A stretch of 8,508 nucleotides of DNA from Xanthobacteraceae bacterium (GTDB lineage: Bacteria > Pseudomonadota > Alphaproteobacteria > Rhizobiales > Xanthobacteraceae). The notes below the pieces were generated by a model, which was given only the letters and a program-made list of their open reading frames with translations, had not been told where the DNA came from and did not search any database. The position numbers and the translations under genes were made by a program. Location of the stretch: positions 1-8,508 of the forward strand of contig JASHRY010000248.1 of assembly GCA_030037105.1 (NCBI GenBank), read 5' to 3'. This document shows, in pieces, positions 5,679 to 8,508 of the stretch (the stretch's first letter is position 1; every line of letters starts with the position of its first letter).

Positions 5679-7496
5679 ATGGAACCGCGCATGAAAGCTT
5701 CCACGGCCGAATCCTCGGAGCGCTATGCGACGCTGCCCCTGGTGCGCCGCCTCCTCGTCGATGAGGCATTGGGGCATTGGCGACGCTATTTGGTCGCCTT
5801 CGTGCTGATGGGGGTTGCCGCCGCGGGAATGGCGCTCAGCGCCTATCTCCTCGGCAAGATGACCAACGAAGCCTACGTCGATCGCAATTATCACGGCGTC
5901 GTCGTCATCGGTCTCCTCGCGATCGTGATTTTCACGATCAAGGGCATGGCGACCTACGGGGCCGCGGTCACGCTCTCTTCGATCGGCAACCGCATTGTCG
6001 CCGATAACCAGCGGCGCATGTTCGACAAGTTGCTGCGGGAGAACATCGGCTTCTTCGCCGACCGCCATTCGTCCGAATTCATCGCCCGGCTCACCACCGG
6101 CGCCGCCGCTGTGAGCCAGGTGATCAATCTCCTCATCACCGCCATCGGCCGCGATCTGATGTCTCTCATCGGGCTTTCAATCGTGATGGTGATCCAGGAC
6201 CCGGTGATGTCGCTCGCGGGCTTCATCATCGCGCCGCCCGCCCTCCTCTTCCTGCGCAAGCTGATCCGCCGGGTGCGCGGAATCGCATGGATGAAGTTCA
6301 CGGGCGGCACGCACATCATCGAGACCATGCAAGAAGCCCTGCAGGGGATGCGCATGGTCAAAGCCTTCGCGCTCGAGGACGAGATGCGGCGGCGACTGGC
6401 CGCCAGCGTGGCCGACGTCGAGCGCCAGTCGAACAAGATGGCGCGGGTCGCCAACCGCGCCAGTCCGCTGATGGAGACGCTCGGCGGCTTCGCAGTCGCG
6501 CTGGCATCGATGTACGGCGGCTACCGCGTGATCGAAGCGGGGGCGACGCCAGGTGAGTTCATTTCGTTCCTGGCGGCGTTTCTCCTCGCCTACGAGCCGG
6601 CCAAACGGCTGGCGCGGCTCAATCTCGACCTCAACAGCAACCTAGTGGGGGTGCGCGTCCTCTACGAAGTGATCGACAGCCCGCCGGGCGAGCCGAGCGA
6701 CGATCACCTGCCGCCGATCAAGCTCGCCGCGGCGCGCCTTGAATTCGCCGATGTGCACTTCGCCTATCACGCCGGAACGCCGGTGCTGCGCGGCATGAGC
6801 TTCGTCGCCCAGCGCGGCAAGGTCACCGCACTTGTCGGCCCTTCGGGGGGCGGCAAGACCACGGTGCTCAACCTCATCATGCGCTTCTATGAAGTGGATT
6901 CGGGCGCCATCCTGATCGACGGCCAGGACATCGCCAAGGTGTCGCGCCGCTCGCTGCGCGGGGAAATCGCCTATGTCGGCCAGATCGTGCACCTGTTCCG
7001 CGGGTCGATCCGCGACAATATCGCGCTCGGCAAAGCCGGAGCCAGCGAGGCCGAGATTATCGCCGCCGCCAAGGCGGCGCATGCTCACGACTTTATTCTC
7101 GGCTTCCCGGCCGGCTATGACACGCGCGTCGGCGAATACGGATTGCAGCTGTCCGGCGGCCAGCGCCAACGCATCTCGGTCGCCCGCGCCCTGATCAAGA
7201 ACGCGCCGATCATCCTGCTTGACGAAGCAACCGCGGCACTCGATTCGGAGTCCGAGCGCCACGTGCAGGAGGCGATCGCCGAATTGTGCAAGGGACGCAC
7301 GACGCTCATCATCGCGCACCGCCTCTCCACCATCATGCATGCCGACTGTATTCTCGTGGTCGAGGGCGGTTTGGTCGTCGAATCCGGCCCTCACGAGGAG
7401 TTGCTGTGCAAGGGCGGCCGTTACGCTTCCTTCTATCGCCTGCAGCTCAAGGGACAAGGGTCGGCACTGACGCGCGAGCCGGTCGCGGTCGGCTGA
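5679..7496 (+). CDS. MsbA-type ABC exporter (fused transmembrane and ATPase domains)
   Basis: A 605-residue half transporter, expected to work as an inner-membrane homodimer. The N-terminal ABC exporter domain has hydrophobic segments near 37-58, 72-98, 146-172, 176-192, 266-285 and 291-306. The C-terminal ATPase carries Walker A GPSGGGKTT (387-395), Q-loop Gln435, signature LSGGQ (491-495), Walker B IILLDE (511-516, Glu516), D-loop ALD (520-522) and switch His547, so it should be active. The nearest well-known relatives are MsbA lipid A-core flippases and similar lipid or drug exporters. The heptose and galE neighbours make an LPS or glycan-lipid substrate plausible, but the sequence does not show it. 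It begins 94 bases after galE. The gap has no clear terminator; it has a small GGCAT / ATGCC hairpin at 5624-5636 and an AT-rich start. A second in-frame ATG at 5691, with GGA 7 bases upstream, may be the true start. Confidence 0.88.
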   Translation: MEPRMKASTAESSERYATLPLVRRLLVDEALGHWRRYLVAFVLMGVAAAGMALSAYLLGKMTNEAYVDRNYHGVVVIGLLAIVIFTIKGMATYGAAVTLSSIGNRIVADNQRRMFDKLLRENIGFFADRHSSEFIARLTTGAAAVSQVINLLITAIGRDLMSLIGLSIVMVIQDPVMSLAGFIIAPPALLFLRKLIRRVRGIAWMKFTGGTHIIETMQEALQGMRMVKAFALEDEMRRRLAASVADVERQSNKMARVANRASPLMETLGGFAVALASMYGGYRVIEAGATPGEFISFLAAFLLAYEPAKRLARLNLDLNSNLVGVRVLYEVIDSPPGEPSDDHLPPIKLAAARLEFADVHFAYHAGTPVLRGMSFVAQRGKVTALVGPSGGGKTTVLNLIMRFYEVDSGAILIDGQDIAKVSRRSLRGEIAYVGQIVHLFRGSIRDNIALGKAGASEAEIIAAAKAAHAHDFILGFPAGYDTRVGEYGLQLSGGQRQRISVARALIKNAPIILLDEATAALDSESERHVQEAIAELCKGRTTLIIAHRLSTIMHADCILVVEGGLVVESGPHEELLCKGGRYASFYRLQLKGQGSALTREPVAVG

Positions 7497-7513
7497 TGAA
7501 CCTCTGATACCCA

Positions 7514-7562
7514 GAGCACGATCCAAAAAAGTGGGAACCGGTTTTCCGAAAAGATCATGCTC
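7514..7562. repeat. Rhizobiales-type palindromic intergenic repeat
   Basis: The element has outer arms GAGCACGATC (7514-7523) and GATCATGCTC (7553-7562), complementary at 9 of 10 positions. They enclose GTGGGAACCGGTTTTCC, whose AACCGGTT centre is palindromic. I recall near-identical elements scattered between genes in Bradyrhizobium-like genomes; this is from memory and not searched. It lies between the convergent ends of the exporter and livF, where the stem could stop transcription from both sides. A typical terminator T-run is absent apart from TTTT inside the element. Confidence 0.7.
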
Positions 7563-7583
7563 CACCAAGAAAATGGAGCGCAA

Positions 7584-7603
7584 TCCGATTCAATGTGATC
7601 GGA
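7584..7603. terminator. Short inverted repeat next to livF stop, possible terminator
   Basis: TCCGAT (7584-7589) and ATCGGA (7598-7603) form a 6-bp stem with an 8-base loop, 10 bases past the livF stop on the minus strand. It may belong to the same repeat family as the palindrome at 7514-7562 or act as the livF terminator. No T-tract is seen, so the terminator role is a guess. Confidence 0.35.
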
Positions 7604-7612
7604 CGGCGCGCG

Positions 7613-8317
7613 CTATAGCCCGAGATAGGCGCTGCGGACGCGGTCATCCGACAAAAGTTCGGCGCCGCTGCCGGACAGCGTGACTCGGCCGTTTTCCAAA
7701 ACGTAGGCGCGGCTCGCAAGCCTGAGCGAGAGTGCCACGTTCTGCTCGACTAAGAGACAAGTGAGGCCCTCGCCGTTGAGCGCGCGGATTGTATCCAGCA
7801 GGTTGCGGACGATATTGGGCGCAAGGCCAAGCGAAGGTTCGTCGAACATGATGAGTTGCGGCGCGCCCATGAGGCAGCGGGCGATGGCAAGCATTTGCTG
7901 TTCGCCGCCGGAAAGCGTACCGGCCGGCTGACGCGCCCGTTCGGCGAGCACCGGGAACAACGACAATACACGCTCGCGGTTCTTGGCGCGCAGCGCGCGA
8001 GCGCGCGGCAGCATCGCGCCGACGTCGAGGTTCTCAGCGACCGACAGCGACGGAAACACCTGACGGCCCTCGGCCACCTGGCCGAGACCCAGGTCGCAAA
8101 CGCGGTGACTCGGCCAACCCGAAATGTCCACGCCGCGGAAGGTCACCCGGCCGTGGACCCGTTGTTGCATTCCGGCAAGCGCGCGAATGAGCGTCGTCTT
8201 GCCGGCGCCGTTGGCGCCGACGATGGCAACGATCGCACCCTCTTCGATGTCGAGCGATACGGCATCGAGCGCCTGCACGTCGCCGTAGAAAACGTCGAGG
8301 TTTTCGACGCGCAACAT
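7613..8317 (-). CDS. livF: Branched-chain amino acid ABC transporter ATP-binding protein LivF
   Basis: A 234-residue stand-alone ABC ATPase of the LivF subfamily. With LivG it powers uptake of leucine, isoleucine, valine or similar substrates through the LivHM permease, at the inner face of the membrane. Seen: VENLDVFYGDVQALDAVSL at the N-terminus, Walker A GANGAGKT (34-41), VAEGRQVFPSLSVAENL (81-97) in place of the classical Q-loop, signature LSGGE (135-139) and Walker B LIMFDE (155-160). LVEQN (189-193), with Gln192 where other ABC ATPases have the switch His, is normal for LivF, and YVLENGRV and VRSAYLGL at the end are also typical. The ATG at 8317 is preferred because GAGG at 8328-8325 lies 7 bases before it; a GTG at 8320 would add one Met. 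The ATG shares one base with the livG stop (TGATG), indicating translational coupling. Specificity could be for another amide or amino acid. Confidence 0.93.
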   Translation of the reverse strand: MLRVENLDVFYGDVQALDAVSLDIEEGAIVAIVGANGAGKTTLIRALAGMQQRVHGRVTFRGVDISGWPSHRVCDLGLGQVAEGRQVFPSLSVAENLDVGAMLPRARALRAKNRERVLSLFPVLAERARQPAGTLSGGEQQMLAIARCLMGAPQLIMFDEPSLGLAPNIVRNLLDTIRALNGEGLTCLLVEQNVALSLRLASRAYVLENGRVTLSGSGAELLSDDRVRSAYLGL

Positions 8318-8508
8318 CACACCGCCTCGGCGCCGAGATAGGATTGCACCACGGCGGGGTCACGCACGACCATTTCCGGCGTTCCCTCCGCGATCACCGT
8401 ACCGTGGTCGAGCACGAGCACGCGCGCGGCGAGCGCCATCACCGCGTGCATGACATGCTCGATCAGAAGAATGGTCAATCCGCTCTCGCGGTTGAGTGCC
8501 CGCAGGAT
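8317..8508 (-). CDS. livG: Branched-chain amino acid ABC transporter ATP-binding protein LivG, partial (C-terminus)
   Basis: Only the last 63 codons and the TGA stop (8319-8317) are in the window; the gene continues past the right edge. The visible protein starts ILRALNRESGLTILLIEHVM and ends DPAVVQSYLGAEAV. LLIEHVMHAVMALAARVLVLDHG contains the switch His of the ABC ATPase (in EHVM, where E. coli LivG has EHDM). GTVIAEGTPEMVVRDPAVVQSYLG is the typical LivG C-terminus. It lies directly upstream of livF with a one-base stop/start overlap, so both belong to one minus-strand operon whose permease and binding-protein genes should lie beyond the edge. Confidence 0.88.
   Translation of the reverse strand: MLRALNRESGLTILLIEHVMHAVMALAARVLVLDHGTVIAEGTPEMVVRDPAVVQSYLGAEAV

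Noticed and set aside
6642..7583. 313-codon minus-strand open frame
   Set aside because: It is antisense to the ATPase domain of the exporter and extends into the palindromic repeat; there is no domain.
7856..8341. 161-codon plus-strand open frame
   Set aside because: It is antisense to livF, which carries complete ABC ATPase motifs.

Overview
The window is GC-rich, tightly packed, typical chromosomal DNA of an alphaproteobacterium, most likely of the Hyphomicrobiales (Rhizobiales). The evidence is the codon and base composition, a palindromic intergenic repeat at 7514-7562 of a kind I recall from Bradyrhizobium- and Rhodopseudomonas-like genomes, and a sequence matching the full CtrA consensus (TTAA-N7-TTAAC) at 3357-3372. 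The genus cannot be fixed from this window.

Positions 1-5584 are a heptose / LPS core locus. On the minus strand, in transcription order, lie two tandem paralogs of ADP-glyceromanno-heptose 6-epimerase (2262-3236 and 1079-2059), then hldE (kinase half only, cut by the left edge; it is open at position 1 and reads 347 codons). On the plus strand, divergent from the second epimerase copy, lie waaF (3373-4455, heptosyltransferase II) and galE (4550-5584, UDP-glucose 4-epimerase). HldE and HldD make ADP-L-glycero-D-manno-heptose, WaaF adds heptose to the inner core, and GalE supplies UDP-galactose for core, O-antigen or exopolysaccharide. No gmhA or gmhB is present here.

The short divergent region between the epimerase copy and waaF holds several inverted repeats and the CtrA-like box. 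The 202-bp gap between the two epimerase genes contains a nested hairpin and a 90-bp island that is 80% A+T, in sharp contrast to its surroundings.

Positions 5679-7496 (+) encode a full MsbA-type ABC exporter (TMD-NBD half transporter, 605 residues). A convergent intergenic gap with palindromic repeats (7497-7612) separates it from an unrelated minus-strand operon for branched-chain amino acid uptake: livG (C-terminal 63 codons only, at the right edge) and livF, which overlap by one base.

I see no CRISPR array, RNA gene, insertion sequence or phage gene. The most unusual items are the diverged tandem hldD pair with its AT-rich spacer and the regulatory region upstream of waaF. The rest is ordinary core metabolism and transport.
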